Source of the DNA: an uncultured Gammaproteobacteria bacterium
GTDB taxonomy: Bacteria > Pseudomonadota > Gammaproteobacteria > Nitrosococcales > Methylophagaceae
Assembly: GCA_905479985.1 (NCBI GenBank)
Contig: CAJQOM010000009.1
Location: forward strand, 1 to 64,000
Length of the DNA: 64,000 nucleotides
Direction: 5' to 3'
The translations under genes were made by a program, and so were the position numbers. Positions 7,310 to 17,802 of the stretch are shown piece by piece (the first letter of the stretch is position 1; each line of letters opens with the position of its first letter). Below the pieces are notes generated by a model. That model had not been told where the DNA came from. It worked only from the letters and a program-made list of their open reading frames with translations, and searched no databases.

Positions 7310-8389
7310 ATGCGTGACATAAATACACCCTTAGAAAGAGCCGAGCTATTGAATGATTTGACTGGCTGGGCGGAAGACTTTGGTTTTCAACAGCTTGGTG
7401 TGAGTGATATCGATTTGGCTGAGGCGGAGTCAGCCTTGTCGGACTGGTTGGCAGATCATTTCCATGGCGAGATGGATTATATGGCGCGCCATGGCGTGAA
7501 AAGAACGCAACCAGATGTGCTGATACCTGGGACGGTGCGTGTGATTACGGTTCGGATGGATTATTGGCCTGAGCAATCGGCAGAGCCGTGGACTGTGTTA
7601 GGGGATGATCAACAGGGCTTTATTTCCCGTTACGCCTTGGGACGTGATTATCATAAGTTAATGCGCCAACGGTTAGCAAAGCTGGCGGAGAAGCTGAAAG
7701 CCGAAGTGGGTGAGATGTCTTATCGGGTGTTTTGCGATAGTGCGCCGGTGATGGAAAAAGCATTGGCAGAAAAATCGGGCATTGGCTGGCAGGGCAAGCA
7801 TAGTAATATTTTGAACCGAGAACACGGGTCGTATTTTTTCTTAGGTGAAATTTATACTGATTTGCCATTGCCCTTAACTGAGCCGACGTCCGATCATTGC
7901 GGTTCTTGTACGGCTTGTATCGATATTTGTCCGACTCAGGCCATTGTTGCGCCTTATAAAGTCGATGCGCGGCGCTGTATTTCTTATTTAACGATTGAAT
8001 TGAAAGGGGCGATTCCTGAGGAATTCCGACCGATGATGGGCAACCGGATTTATGGTTGCGATGATTGCCAGTTGGTGTGTCCGTGGAATAAGTTTGCACA
8101 GGCGACGGTCGAGTCGGACTATTTGCCTAGGCATGGTTTAGATTCCCCACAGTTATTAGATTTGTTTGCGTGGGATGAAGCGACTTTCTTAACGCGTCTT
8201 GAAGGTAGCCCTATTCGGCGTATTGGCCATGAGGCTTGGCTGCGCAATATTGCTGTGGCCTTGGGTAATGCAAAGACAAGCGCTGAGATTGTGTTGGCAT
8301 TACGCGATAAATTAAACATGCCCTCCGACTTGGTGAGAGAACATGTGACGTGGGCTTTAGCGCAACATCAAGACGCTGAACTAAATTAA
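7310..8389 (+). CDS. queG: Epoxyqueuosine reductase QueG
   Basis: QueG carries out the last step of queuosine synthesis, reducing epoxyqueuosine to queuosine in tRNA with cobalamin and two [4Fe-4S] clusters. An N-terminal DUF1730 domain comes first. Then come the cluster motifs CGSCTACIDICP (near residue 198) and CDDCQLVCPWN (near 250), which together supply the eight cysteines, and a C-terminal HEAT-like end. The 359-residue length fits. The stop codon lies one base from the stop of the convergent orn gene, leaving no room for a terminator. Confidence 0.95.
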   Translation: MRDINTPLERAELLNDLTGWAEDFGFQQLGVSDIDLAEAESALSDWLADHFHGEMDYMARHGVKRTQPDVLIPGTVRVITVRMDYWPEQSAEPWTVLGDDQQGFISRYALGRDYHKLMRQRLAKLAEKLKAEVGEMSYRVFCDSAPVMEKALAEKSGIGWQGKHSNILNREHGSYFFLGEIYTDLPLPLTEPTSDHCGSCTACIDICPTQAIVAPYKVDARRCISYLTIELKGAIPEEFRPMMGNRIYGCDDCQLVCPWNKFAQATVESDYLPRHGLDSPQLLDLFAWDEATFLTRLEGSPIRRIGHEAWLRNIAVALGNAKTSAEIVLALRDKLNMPSDLVREHVTWALAQHQDAELN

Positions 8390-8390
8390 G

Positions 8391-8939
8391 CTAAGGTAGC
8401 TTTATAAAGTGTTCGCGATAATGCTCTAGTTCGCGGATAGAGTCTTTGACGTCATCCATGGCGAGATGTGATGATTTCTTTTTAAAGCTCTTTTCAACGG
8501 CGGGTGACCAGCGGCGTGCGAGCTCTTTGAGTGAACTAACGTCAAGGTTGCGATAATGAAAGTAAGCTTCTAGTTCTGGCATGATACGGGCCATAAAGCG
8601 GCGATCTTGGCAGATGCTATTTCCGCACATCGGTGAGACGCCGGCAGGGACATATTGCGCTAGGAAGTCAAGGGTCTGGCGTTCGGCTTCGGCTTCATTT
8701 GTGGTGCTGTTTTTGACACGTTCGGTTAATCCTGAGCCACCATGCTGTTTTGTGTTCCAATTATCCATGGCTTCTAATGCGGCATCGGGCTGATGGATGG
8801 CGATGATTGGGCCTTCGGCCAGAATATTTAGTTTATCATCGGTGACAATGGTGGCTATCTCAATGATGGCGTCATTATTGGTATCTAAGCCCGTCATTTC
8901 TAAGTCAATCCAAATAAGGTTTCTTTTGCTTTTCGCCAT
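8391..8939 (-). CDS. orn: Oligoribonuclease
   Basis: Orn is the DEDDh 3'-5' exonuclease that degrades 2-5 nt RNAs and also pGpG, the product of c-di-GMP breakdown, so it links to the GGDEF and HD-GYP genes in this window. The first motif is [10 protein letters not shown] near residue 11. The later DEDDh residues include the His and Asp of [14 protein letters not shown] near 158-163. The 182-residue length is standard. It converges on queG with a one-base gap. Confidence 0.96.
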   Translation of the reverse strand: MAKSKRNLIWIDLEMTGLDTNNDAIIEIATIVTDDKLNILAEGPIIAIHQPDAALEAMDNWNTKQHGGSGLTERVKNSTTNEAEAERQTLDFLAQYVPAGVSPMCGNSICQDRRFMARIMPELEAYFHYRNLDVSSLKELARRWSPAVEKSFKKKSSHLAMDDVKDSIRELEHYREHFIKLP

Positions 8940-9037
8940 GATAATTGTCTTTTTATAATGAGGTTGAAGGTGAACTTCTTGCCACAGATTGTATCAAACG
9001 CTAAGCTGCTTAGCATTATTATGATTTTTATTTGGTT

Positions 9038-10291
9038 ATGAATACGATGAATGAATTTAGTTTTCTTTTTATTGCGGCGTTAGTTTTGATGACGGCCGTG
9101 GAGTTGTGGTTGTCGTTTCGACAGTCTCGATATGTGTCTGCACATCGCGATGCGGTGCCTGATGCATTTAAGGATCAGATTAGTTTAGCTGATCATCAAA
9201 AAGCGGCGAGCTATACGGTAGCAAAAGGCAAAGTGAATAGAATAGATGGTGTCTTTGGCATGGTGGTGTTATTGCTTTGGACATTAGGGGGTGGTTTAGC
9301 GGCATTATCCGGGTTTTGGGCCGGTTTTGGCTGGTCTGACATGACGATGGGCATTGCCTTTATTTTGAGCTTTTTTGTATTGAGCTCAATCATTGATTTG
9401 CCTTTTTCTCTCTATCGCACTTTTGTTTTAGAAGCCGAGTTTGGTTTTAATAAAAGCTCCTTGGGTTTATTTTTTGCAGACTTGATAAAGCAAACGATTT
9501 TGATGCTGATTCTCGGTGGGCTTTTATTGTGGGGCGCATTGTGGTTGATGGATAGCACAGGTCAATATTGGTGGTTATACCTCTGGGCTGCCTGGATTGG
9601 TTTTACATTATTAATGATGTGGGCTTACCCGGCTTTTATTGCGCCGTTGTTTAACAAGTTCTCACCTTTGGAAGATGTGGCATTGAAATCGCGCGTTGAA
9701 GGCTTGTTAACACGCTGTGGCTTTAAGAGCCAAGGTATATTTGTAATGGATGGGTCGCGTCGATCAGGCCATGGTAATGCTTACTTTACGGGGTTAGGCG
9801 GTAATAAACGGATTGTGTTTTTTGATACGTTATTAAAAACGTTGAATGAAGAACAAATAGAAGCGGTATTGGCACATGAATTAGGTCATTTTCGCCGTAA
9901 GCATGTGATCAAAAATATGGCTGTGATGGCGATATTGAGCTTAATTAGTTTAGCGCTGTTGGGCTGGGCTATTGCTGAACCATGGTTTTATGTTGGTCTT
10001 GGCGTGACAACGCAAAGTAGTGCGATGGCGCTCGTTTTGTTTATGCTTGTCATACCCGTTTTTGGTTTTTTCTTACACCCAATGATGACCGCTATGTCAC
10101 GTAAGTATGAGTATGAAGCGGATGATTATGCAGCATCAGTATCAAGTGGTAAGCATTTGATAGAGGCGTTAGTGGCGTTATATCAGGAAAATGCCAGTAC
10201 GTTAACGCCAGATCCATTGGTGTCGGCTATTTATGATTCTCATCCTCCAGCCACGTTGCGAGTAGCTCATTTAGAAGCGCAAACAGTGTAA
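9038..10291 (+). CDS. M48 (Ste24-type) membrane metallopeptidase
   Basis: A multi-pass membrane zinc protease of the CAAX-protease-1/Ste24 type. There are hydrophobic segments in the first 180 residues, the zinc motif HELGHFRRKH near residue 280, further membrane helices, then the third ligand in EYEADDYA near 365. I prefer ATG 9038 (or ATG 9047) over the TTG at 9032, but no strong Shine-Dalgarno decides it. The stop codon overlaps the start of the next gene in TAATG, so the two are translationally coupled. Substrates are unknown; since bacteria generally do not prenylate proteins, membrane-protein quality control is a more likely role than CAAX processing (inference). Confidence 0.9.
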   Translation: MNTMNEFSFLFIAALVLMTAVELWLSFRQSRYVSAHRDAVPDAFKDQISLADHQKAASYTVAKGKVNRIDGVFGMVVLLLWTLGGGLAALSGFWAGFGWSDMTMGIAFILSFFVLSSIIDLPFSLYRTFVLEAEFGFNKSSLGLFFADLIKQTILMLILGGLLLWGALWLMDSTGQYWWLYLWAAWIGFTLLMMWAYPAFIAPLFNKFSPLEDVALKSRVEGLLTRCGFKSQGIFVMDGSRRSGHGNAYFTGLGGNKRIVFFDTLLKTLNEEQIEAVLAHELGHFRRKHVIKNMAVMAILSLISLALLGWAIAEPWFYVGLGVTTQSSAMALVLFMLVIPVFGFFLHPMMTAMSRKYEYEADDYAASVSSGKHLIEALVALYQENASTLTPDPLVSAIYDSHPPATLRVAHLEAQTV

Positions 10292-10569
10292 TGAAAAGGG
10301 CATTGCTCGCAATCAGTTTGTTGTTGACGATGCCCTTAGTTTGGGCGAATGGGCAAGTCTTACACGATGCGGCTTGTATGCAGTGCCATGCGGCTTTAAT
10401 GAATGGTGATGCTAATGCGATTTATACGAGAACCGAACGTCGGGTAACGAATTTAAAGCGTTTAGATAGCCAAGTTGAAGGGTGTGCTTTAGCAGCCGAT
10501 GTTGCTTGGCTGCCAGAAGAACACCAGCAGGTTGTTGATTACTTAGCGAAGACGTTTTATCAGTTTTAG
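10291..10569 (+). CDS. Small secreted mono-haem c-type protein
   Basis: A 92-residue protein with a signal peptide ending near residue 19 (VWA/NG) and one haem-attachment motif CMQCH near 29-33. The mature chain is only about 70 residues. No Met lies at the usual distal-ligand position; the only Met after the motif is in ALMNG. A second-ligand candidate is His in PEEHQQVV, and a lone Cys lies in EGCAL. The ending YLAKTFYQF is typical of small cytochrome-like proteins. The start overlaps the M48 stop (TAATG). It probably depends on the ResB/CcsA system at 46463-49661 for haem attachment. Electron partner unknown. Confidence 0.75.
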   Translation: MKRALLAISLLLTMPLVWANGQVLHDAACMQCHAALMNGDANAIYTRTERRVTNLKRLDSQVEGCALAADVAWLPEEHQQVVDYLAKTFYQF

Positions 10570-11603
10570 TTGACGGTGACGCGATTACGGCCTGCATCTT
10601 TTGAGCTATAAAGGCCTTGAGCTGCGCGATCAAGGAAACTATTAGAGGTATCACCAGCTTGGAAGAAACTGATGCCAGCGGAGACGGTAATCGGGCCGAT
10701 TAGGCTGTCATCTTTTTTATGTTTGAGCTTGCTTTCTGCTAACTGAACCCGAATTTTATTAGTGAAGTCGATAATTTCTGTATTCGATTTGTCGAACACG
10801 ATCATGACCATTTCCTCACCACCATAACGCGCAGCAATATGCTTATCGCCGGCATATTTATTGAGCATTTGAGAAAAATACTGGAGCACTTTATCGCCGA
10901 CTAAATGGCCTAAGGTGTCATTGATGTTTTTAAAGTGATCGAGATCGAACAATATTAAACCCACATTGTATTGTTGCTGTTTGCAGATTTTTTCTAATTC
11001 TTGATCGAATGTTCGTCGATTTAATAAGCCTGTCAGGCCATCGGTTCTTGAGATTTCTTTGACGGTTTCTAATTCTGATTTAAGGAGTTCAATTTCTCGC
11101 GATGACTTTTCTAATTCAGATTTTAAATCTTCACTGGTACTGGTGAGAGTTTGGGTATTCGATAAGATATTAGAAACGATATTTTTTAATTCGTTTATAT
11201 CTGAATAACCATTTAATTCTTCTTGGGTTCCACTGAGGTCAGAAGCGCATTCAGAGGCAACATTTTGGGCTTTGGTCACCTGTGATAAGGTTTGGCTGAC
11301 AACTTTTGCTATGCCAGCATTGGTGCTGTCCAGCCTATCTGGCATGTCGAGCAGCACGTATTTTTCGTAAAGGGCTTGGGTTAGTTCAGTTGTGATTGGG
11401 AGGCGACTATTAAGCCGTTCATCAAGTGCTGTATTGAGCTGCCTATTATCGCCAGAAACATATTCATACCAGACAGCATAGTTAACCGGGTTGACCGGTG
11501 TTTTATGCTTATTGATTAGCGGAATAATTTGTCTTAGGTTTTCTGATGCCTTTTGTGCATCGTGCTCTGTATAAATAGGTGGGAATGACTTTTGAGCAGC
11601 CAT
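10566..11603 (-). CDS. GGDEF diguanylate cyclase, atypical GGEEM site
   Basis: A predicted cytosolic c-di-GMP synthase of 345 residues. The N-terminal 170 residues are helical and end in a coiled coil (DLKSELEKSSREIELLKSELE) that leads into the GGDEF domain starting near SRTDGLTGLLNRRTF. Substrate-binding DLDHFKNIND is intact. The signature reads RYGGEEM, with Met for the usual Phe. The RxxD feedback-inhibition site expected just before it is absent (GDKH there). Activity is therefore probable, without product inhibition. No transmembrane helix is seen. The stop overlaps the stop of the convergent haem protein by three bases. Confidence 0.88.
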   Translation of the reverse strand: MAAQKSFPPIYTEHDAQKASENLRQIIPLINKHKTPVNPVNYAVWYEYVSGDNRQLNTALDERLNSRLPITTELTQALYEKYVLLDMPDRLDSTNAGIAKVVSQTLSQVTKAQNVASECASDLSGTQEELNGYSDINELKNIVSNILSNTQTLTSTSEDLKSELEKSSREIELLKSELETVKEISRTDGLTGLLNRRTFDQELEKICKQQQYNVGLILFDLDHFKNINDTLGHLVGDKVLQYFSQMLNKYAGDKHIAARYGGEEMVMIVFDKSNTEIIDFTNKIRVQLAESKLKHKKDDSLIGPITVSAGISFFQAGDTSNSFLDRAAQGLYSSKDAGRNRVTVN

Positions 11604-11899
11604 GGTGCCTTATCCTCATTAAAAATCGAACGCCTTTAATATTCTCAATTATTCATCTTATTTAAGTGGTATCCCTATCCCTTAAATTTAGACTCGCTTC
11701 GCTTTATTATTATCATGCAGTCAATATTGGCGTTTAGAATAATGACTGTTTGTCTTGAAGCTTATAAATTATATGCAGGTTATCGGTAACAAGGTATAAA
11801 TCTTAAATTTTTCGCTGCGTATTTTTTCAAGATACCTACCTTGTTATAGATAGTACATGCTTACGATTGTTATCATAAGATTTTTATGTGATTTCATTA
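11604..11899. other. AT-rich intergenic region, no gene seen
   Basis: This space between two same-direction genes holds many stop codons in all frames I looked at and no clear terminator. It should carry the promoter of the diguanylate cyclase. I see no repeat or RNA structure strong enough to report. Confidence 0.5.
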
Positions 11900-14800
11900 T
11901 TAATCTGCCTTGTTTAATTGTAATGCGATTTTTTTTGCTTGGTTAAAATCACTTTTTCCGCTGCCTAATTTAGGTATTGCATCGACTTCAATTAATTTTG
12001 ATGGGAACGATAAGGCGGTTAGTGCTGATTGTTTGATATTGATTTTAAGTTCTGATTCGTCAATTGTCCCGGTATAAAGTAAGACGATACTTTCTCCTTT
12101 TTTATCATCAGGGATTGTTGTTGCTAAGATCTCAATATCGGGCGGTAACTGTGTGTTAATACTCGCTTCAACAGCACTTAAACTGACCATTTCACCGCCA
12201 ATTTTGGCGAAGCGCGAATAGCGATCGACGATGGTTAAGAAACCGTCAGCATCTATATGGCCTTTATCACCTGTTTTGTACCAGCGGAGTCCTGACATTT
12301 CAACAATGGCATCAGCCGTTTTATCAGGATCGTCTAAGTAGCCTTGCATGACTTGTGTGCCACCAATCAAGATAAGTCCATCTTCACCTGTTGGCAGTAT
12401 TTCGAGGGTATTTGGGTCAACAATGCGTGTACTGCTGCCCGGCAACGGCAGGCCGACAGTGCCAATCTTGTGGCCGGTTTGAATATGCCAATCATCGGTT
12501 GATATACGGTCGGGGATATTCACACTCGCGACAGGCGCGGTTTCTGTTGTACCGTAGCCTTCATAGACAGTTTTGCCGAATTTAAGCCCAAATTGTGCCC
12601 GAATCTCAGGGTTTAATCTTTCTGCGCCAGCGACTGTAATACGCAGTGAATCTAGCATCAGCGGGTGGATACGGCTATTTTTGTTGAATAACCTGAGGAA
12701 GGTTGAGGTGCCGCAGAAAATGGTGGCTTGGTAGCGACTGATGCCTTTGGCGATATTCACGACGTCTGTTGGATCTGGGTGGCAAATTGCAGGGATGCCC
12801 TCAATCAAGGGCATTAACCCTGTCACGGTGAGTCCAAAGGCATGGAACAGCGGTAAACTGGCGACGATAGTATCGTCTTCTCGTGTATCGAGGACATCAG
12901 ACACTTGCTTGATATTACTGATGATATTTTGGTGGCTTAGCATGATGCCTTTGGGCGTGCCTTCGCTGCCACTGGAAAATAACAGGGCAGCGGTTTGGTC
13001 AACGCGACTGGCGCGGCCATAGATCGCTTGAAGCAGTTTTGCTGGGAGGAAAGTGGTTATCAGTGTGAGTACTTTTTCGACTTGGCTAATGCTGTCACTT
13101 AAATCTTCAAGGTAAATGGCATTACTATTTTGTAGCACTTGTTGTATTTCAATGCCTTTTTTCTCTAATTTGCTGACAAAGCGGCGAGACGTATAAATCG
13201 TTGTGATCTCTGCCTTTTCAACGGCAGCAATCAGGGAGTCAATATTGGCTGTGAAGTTGAGATTTACCGCTGTTTTCCCACTGATGAAAAGAGCGATATT
13301 GGCGATAATGCCGGCACTGCTGGTGGGCAGTAATAAGCCGATGTTCTGGGCAGATTGTTGTTTGAAACGACGAGAAAAGAGCAATGACGCCACTAGCGTT
13401 TTACGGCGCGATAAGGTGGTGTTGGTTTGGATGTCGGTTAGACAATCTTTACGGCCGCCTTCTTTGGCACGTTGGATCCAAGCGAGCCCTAAATTTGGCA
13501 GTTGATCGGTGTAATCTTGCCAAGTTTTAATTGAGAGATCGAAAACAGCTTGTTTGACGGCGGCGGCATCTGATGTGATTGGCAGCGTTTCGCCTAAGCC
13601 AACAATGATATCCCGACGGATTACTTGGGTTGAAAGTTGTTGTAGTTTGGTGCCAGAGCGTGAAAATCGACTGCCCCATAAGCCACGTAGGTAGAAAGGT
13701 AGTATGACACCATCAACGTCTTCTACGCAGCGCTCAAAGCCCTTTTTGAATTCTCCAAGTTGACCATTTCGGCTGATTGACCCTTCAGGGAATAGGCAAA
13801 CGACTTCACCTTGTTGGAGGCAGTGGTTAATAGCGACTAATGCATCTTTACTACTGCTTTTTGAGATAGGAATGACGCCAAATAAATCAAGGAACCACGT
13901 TAGATACCATTTTTGGTAGATTTGTTTATCCATCACGAAACGGACAGGGCGTGGGCTGGCAATTTGAATAAGGGCCCAATCTAGCCAGCTAATATGGTTA
14001 CCCAACATCAAGACGGCACCTTGTGAGGGCATATTGTGGAAGCCTTGGACTGCGATACGGTAACGGCTTGAGAACATTAATCCGGCGACATAATGGATCA
14101 ATGATTGAGGTAGCTTTAAGACGGTGTAGATAGCGCCGACAGCGGTGATAGCAGCTAAAGCATAGAGCATGAGTTGGCTATGAATATCCGCCAAGGCCGC
14201 TAACATGGTGGCGAGGAGGAAAGTGAGCATGACAACATTTTGAATCCAGTTATTACCGGCTAAGACAGTACCGAGTTGCTCGGCTCTGGCGCGGAACTGG
14301 ATCATGGCATTTAATGGAATAATGAATAGGCCGCCAAAAAGGCCGAAGGTTAAGACAATGCCCGCTAAGGCGAGCGTACTGTCGAGTTGCGGCAAGATGG
14401 CTAAACTGATGACCATACCAAGTGCGCCAATAGGAATCAGGCCAGTTTCAATATAATTTTTTGAGACTTTACCGGCGAGGAGTGAACCTAGAACGATGCC
14501 GATGCCTGAACACGCTAATAGCCCTTGAATGACAATGGTATTGTCGATGGCAAGTATTTCTTTGGCATAAGCCGGGAAGGTGGCGAGTACAGCTTGTGAG
14601 ACACCCCAGAAAACAGAAAGTCCAATGATGGAGAGCCAAATGACAGAATCAAAACGGATCAGTTTTAGATTGTGTTTTAAGGCTTGGCCGTTACGATAAT
14701 GCTGCCAGTCGAAAGCGGGTGCCGTTTGTTTTTGCTTAAACGCAGGCAAGCGTGTTGCAAAATAGAGTTCGATAAGACTACCTAGGACGAGCAACCAGCC

Positions 14801-15352
14801 GATGGGTGCAATGATACTAATGATCTCTTGCTCAGTGCTAAAACTGTGTCCGGTTAATGCCATTTCAAATAAAACAGAAAAGACGAACATGCCGAGTAAA
14901 ATGGCGACTATCGTGATTGATTGAACGAGGCTATTGGCGCTGGCTAAATTGTCTTTACCGGCGATTTCTCGGATATAGCCATATTTTGCGGGGGAGTAAA
15001 AAGCACTTTGGACTGCCAACATAAATGTCATGGCGAAGGCGGCTTCGAACCAAGCGAGATAATAAAAGAGGGTGATCAAGAGGGTGAGGCCAACGGCTGC
15101 AATAGCGGCCCATCGCATAATTTTGGGCTTCCTGAAACGATCGGCGAGAAAGCCTGATGGGGTGAACAATAGAATAAAGGGTAATAAGATAAGACCGTTG
15201 ACGATAGCGGTTAAGATTATTTGGGTTGAACCATCGTAGACTTTAAAAATCGTATTTTGAATAATGATTTTATGGCCTAAGTCGACGAAGGCATTAAGGA
15301 AAATCATCGAGATAAACGATAGAAAGCCGGGTGTTTTAAATAATGCAGTCAT
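11900..15352 (-). CDS. LplT-PlsC-acyl-ACP synthetase fusion (phospholipid repair)
   Basis: One 1150-residue protein joins what E. coli makes as LplT and Aas. Residues about 1-420 form a major-facilitator lysophospholipid flippase with 10-12 membrane helices. About 430-620 is a PlsC acyltransferase with NHISWLDW (the HX4D motif, near 450) and FPEGSISRNG. About 650-1150 is an AMP-forming acyl-ACP synthetase with FSSGSEGTPKG (near 790), YGTTETAPV (near 932) and the C-terminal lysine in KLGSGKSD. Together they would import lysophospholipid to the inner leaflet and re-acylate it. The gene diverges from an HTH regulator. The single-chain form occurs in other proteobacteria (from memory). Confidence 0.92.
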   Translation of the reverse strand: MTALFKTPGFLSFISMIFLNAFVDLGHKIIIQNTIFKVYDGSTQIILTAIVNGLILLPFILLFTPSGFLADRFRKPKIMRWAAIAAVGLTLLITLFYYLAWFEAAFAMTFMLAVQSAFYSPAKYGYIREIAGKDNLASANSLVQSITIVAILLGMFVFSVLFEMALTGHSFSTEQEIISIIAPIGWLLVLGSLIELYFATRLPAFKQKQTAPAFDWQHYRNGQALKHNLKLIRFDSVIWLSIIGLSVFWGVSQAVLATFPAYAKEILAIDNTIVIQGLLACSGIGIVLGSLLAGKVSKNYIETGLIPIGALGMVISLAILPQLDSTLALAGIVLTFGLFGGLFIIPLNAMIQFRARAEQLGTVLAGNNWIQNVVMLTFLLATMLAALADIHSQLMLYALAAITAVGAIYTVLKLPQSLIHYVAGLMFSSRYRIAVQGFHNMPSQGAVLMLGNHISWLDWALIQIASPRPVRFVMDKQIYQKWYLTWFLDLFGVIPISKSSSKDALVAINHCLQQGEVVCLFPEGSISRNGQLGEFKKGFERCVEDVDGVILPFYLRGLWGSRFSRSGTKLQQLSTQVIRRDIIVGLGETLPITSDAAAVKQAVFDLSIKTWQDYTDQLPNLGLAWIQRAKEGGRKDCLTDIQTNTTLSRRKTLVASLLFSRRFKQQSAQNIGLLLPTSSAGIIANIALFISGKTAVNLNFTANIDSLIAAVEKAEITTIYTSRRFVSKLEKKGIEIQQVLQNSNAIYLEDLSDSISQVEKVLTLITTFLPAKLLQAIYGRASRVDQTAALLFSSGSEGTPKGIMLSHQNIISNIKQVSDVLDTREDDTIVASLPLFHAFGLTVTGLMPLIEGIPAICHPDPTDVVNIAKGISRYQATIFCGTSTFLRLFNKNSRIHPLMLDSLRITVAGAERLNPEIRAQFGLKFGKTVYEGYGTTETAPVASVNIPDRISTDDWHIQTGHKIGTVGLPLPGSSTRIVDPNTLEILPTGEDGLILIGGTQVMQGYLDDPDKTADAIVEMSGLRWYKTGDKGHIDADGFLTIVDRYSRFAKIGGEMVSLSAVEASINTQLPPDIEILATTIPDDKKGESIVLLYTGTIDESELKINIKQSALTALSFPSKLIEVDAIPKLGSGKSDFNQAKKIALQLNKAD

Positions 15353-15483
15353 GACGGTGGTCTCAAAATAGGGTTTGGCACATCATATATAGTAAGTGAC
15401 TTATAAAGCGACTTTATGGTTAGAGTTGCCTTATGTGAGCCTAAAGGTATTATTAACTAATACTTTTATGGTTTTTGGGGTTG

Positions 15484-16227
15484 ATGATGGCGCAAACAGC
15501 ACAGTTAATGTCGGTATTGAAGCAGTCCTTAAAATTACATGGCTTTTGTTATCGCGATGTGGCGCAGCAGCTCAATTTATCAGAAGCGAGTGTAAAACGC
15601 TTGTTTTCTGGCAATGGGCTTTCTTTGGCGCGTTTGGATAACGTTTGCCAGATGATGGGATTAGAAATTTCAGACTTGGTGGTTGAAATGAACCAGCAAG
15701 CCAAAGTTGCCGGCGTGTCCCAATTGTCGCAATCGCAAGAGGAGGAATTGGCTGCTGATCCGGTTTTGTTACTGGTGGCAGTGTGCGTGTTGAATAGTTG
15801 GACATTGGCAGAGTTGATGGCGCATTATCATCTCAATGTCACGCAATGTATTCATTATTTAGCGATATTAGATCGTTTAAAACTCATCACGTTATTGTCT
15901 ATGAACCGTATTCAGCTGCGGGTTGCAGCGAATTTCACATGGCGACAAAATGGGCCGATACAGCAATTCTTTCAGGATAAATTAGCGGCTGATTTTTTTG
16001 ATACGCGTTTTGATCGCGATCATGAACAATTGATAGTAATTAATGGGATGTTGACGGCGTCTGCGATGCAGATCTTTCAGCGTAAATGTCGACAGTTGGC
16101 ACAAGAATTCGAAGAGCTGAATAATGACGATCGGGCCTTGCCTTTGGGTGAACGAAAAGGGACGACTATCGTGCTTGCTGCTCGAAATTGGCAATATGGC
16201 TTATTTGATGACGTTCGAAAGTCTTAA
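15484..16227 (+). CDS. HTH (XRE-like) transcriptional regulator
   Basis: A protein of about 248 residues. Residues roughly 1-70 form a Cro/C1-type helix-turn-helix (YRDVAQQLNLSEASVKRLFSG, then SLARLDNVCQMMGLEISDL). The remaining 180 residues are a mixed domain with no motif I can name; it contains a second possible winged-helix part around LAELMAHYHLNVTQCIHYLAILDRL. I choose ATG 15484 over the upstream TTG at 15475 because GGGG lies just before it. It is divergent from the phospholipid-repair fusion, which it may control (inference), and ends flush against uspA. Confidence 0.75.
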   Translation: MMAQTAQLMSVLKQSLKLHGFCYRDVAQQLNLSEASVKRLFSGNGLSLARLDNVCQMMGLEISDLVVEMNQQAKVAGVSQLSQSQEEELAADPVLLLVAVCVLNSWTLAELMAHYHLNVTQCIHYLAILDRLKLITLLSMNRIQLRVAANFTWRQNGPIQQFFQDKLAADFFDTRFDRDHEQLIVINGMLTASAMQIFQRKCRQLAQEFEELNNDDRALPLGERKGTTIVLAARNWQYGLFDDVRKS

Positions 16228-16668
16228 TTAATTATTGAGGCGGACGGCGAGTACATCACATTTAGCATGATGTAAGACGGCATTAGCGGTTGACCCTAAT
16301 AATAATTGAAGCCCATGCCGGCCATGTGAGCCCACAATGATGAGATCGACTTTGTGTTCATCGGCAAGTCGTACGACGTCATAGCGTGGATTGCCGAATT
16401 CGACCCAGCATCGTTCTTGGGGAATATTAAGCATAGCAGCGTGTGTTTTGATGCGCGCTTTGGCGTTATTTAACAGATCATCTTGCATCTCGACTGTCAC
16501 GTTATTGATGCCTTCATAGGCAAAGTCAGAGGCAAGGTAATTTTCTACTAGATGGCAGATGCTTAATGTTGCTTGATGTTGTTGTGCGAGAGAAGCCGCT
16601 TTGTCGCAGACTTGTTGGTGGTGTTCTGATGTGTCAATTGCAAGCAGAATGTGTTGATAATTAGCCAT
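16228..16668 (-). CDS. Universal stress protein UspA family
   Basis: A 146-residue single-domain Usp, a small cytosolic alpha/beta protein that helps survival in stress. It starts ILLAIDTSEHH. The ATP-binding signature at the end reads GSHGRHGLQLLLGSTANAVLHHAKCDVLAVR in pieces: G-x-H-G-x-x-G, then GSTANAVL. Upstream GAGGG is a good ribosome binding site. It follows trxB by 61 bases with a 13 bp hairpin between them. The stop lies directly against the stop of the convergent HTH gene. Confidence 0.9.
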   Translation of the reverse strand: MANYQHILLAIDTSEHHQQVCDKAASLAQQHQATLSICHLVENYLASDFAYEGINNVTVEMQDDLLNNAKARIKTHAAMLNIPQERCWVEFGNPRYDVVRLADEHKVDLIIVGSHGRHGLQLLLGSTANAVLHHAKCDVLAVRLNN

Positions 16669-16692
16669 AGCCAGACCCTCACATTGTTTGAA

Positions 16693-16721
16693 TTAGGGTG
16701 AGTGTAAGACACTCACCCTAA
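16693..16721 (-). terminator. 13 bp perfect hairpin between trxB and uspA
   Basis: TTAGGGTGAGTGT at 16693-16705 pairs perfectly with 16709-16721 around a three-base loop. On the trxB/uspA strand only TTC follows, so it is a poor classical terminator. It could end trxB partly, act as an RNA-processing or stability element that separates trxB from uspA levels, or bind a protein. Confidence 0.55.
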
Positions 16722-16729
16722 GTATAGCC

Positions 16730-17695
<966 letters not shown>

Positions 17696-17802
17696 TTATG
17701 AGGGGACAGGTTACGCAGAGATATTGTTTTGGTAAAGTATAAGACCTGTAAAGCTGTGGTAAGATAAGCTGCTAATCTATTGGAATAACTGGAAATATTA
17801 CA

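Noticed and set aside
7620..8099. A 159-residue open frame antisense to queG
   Set aside because: It is fully overlapped by queG, whose iron-sulfur motifs are intact, and there is no recognisable domain.
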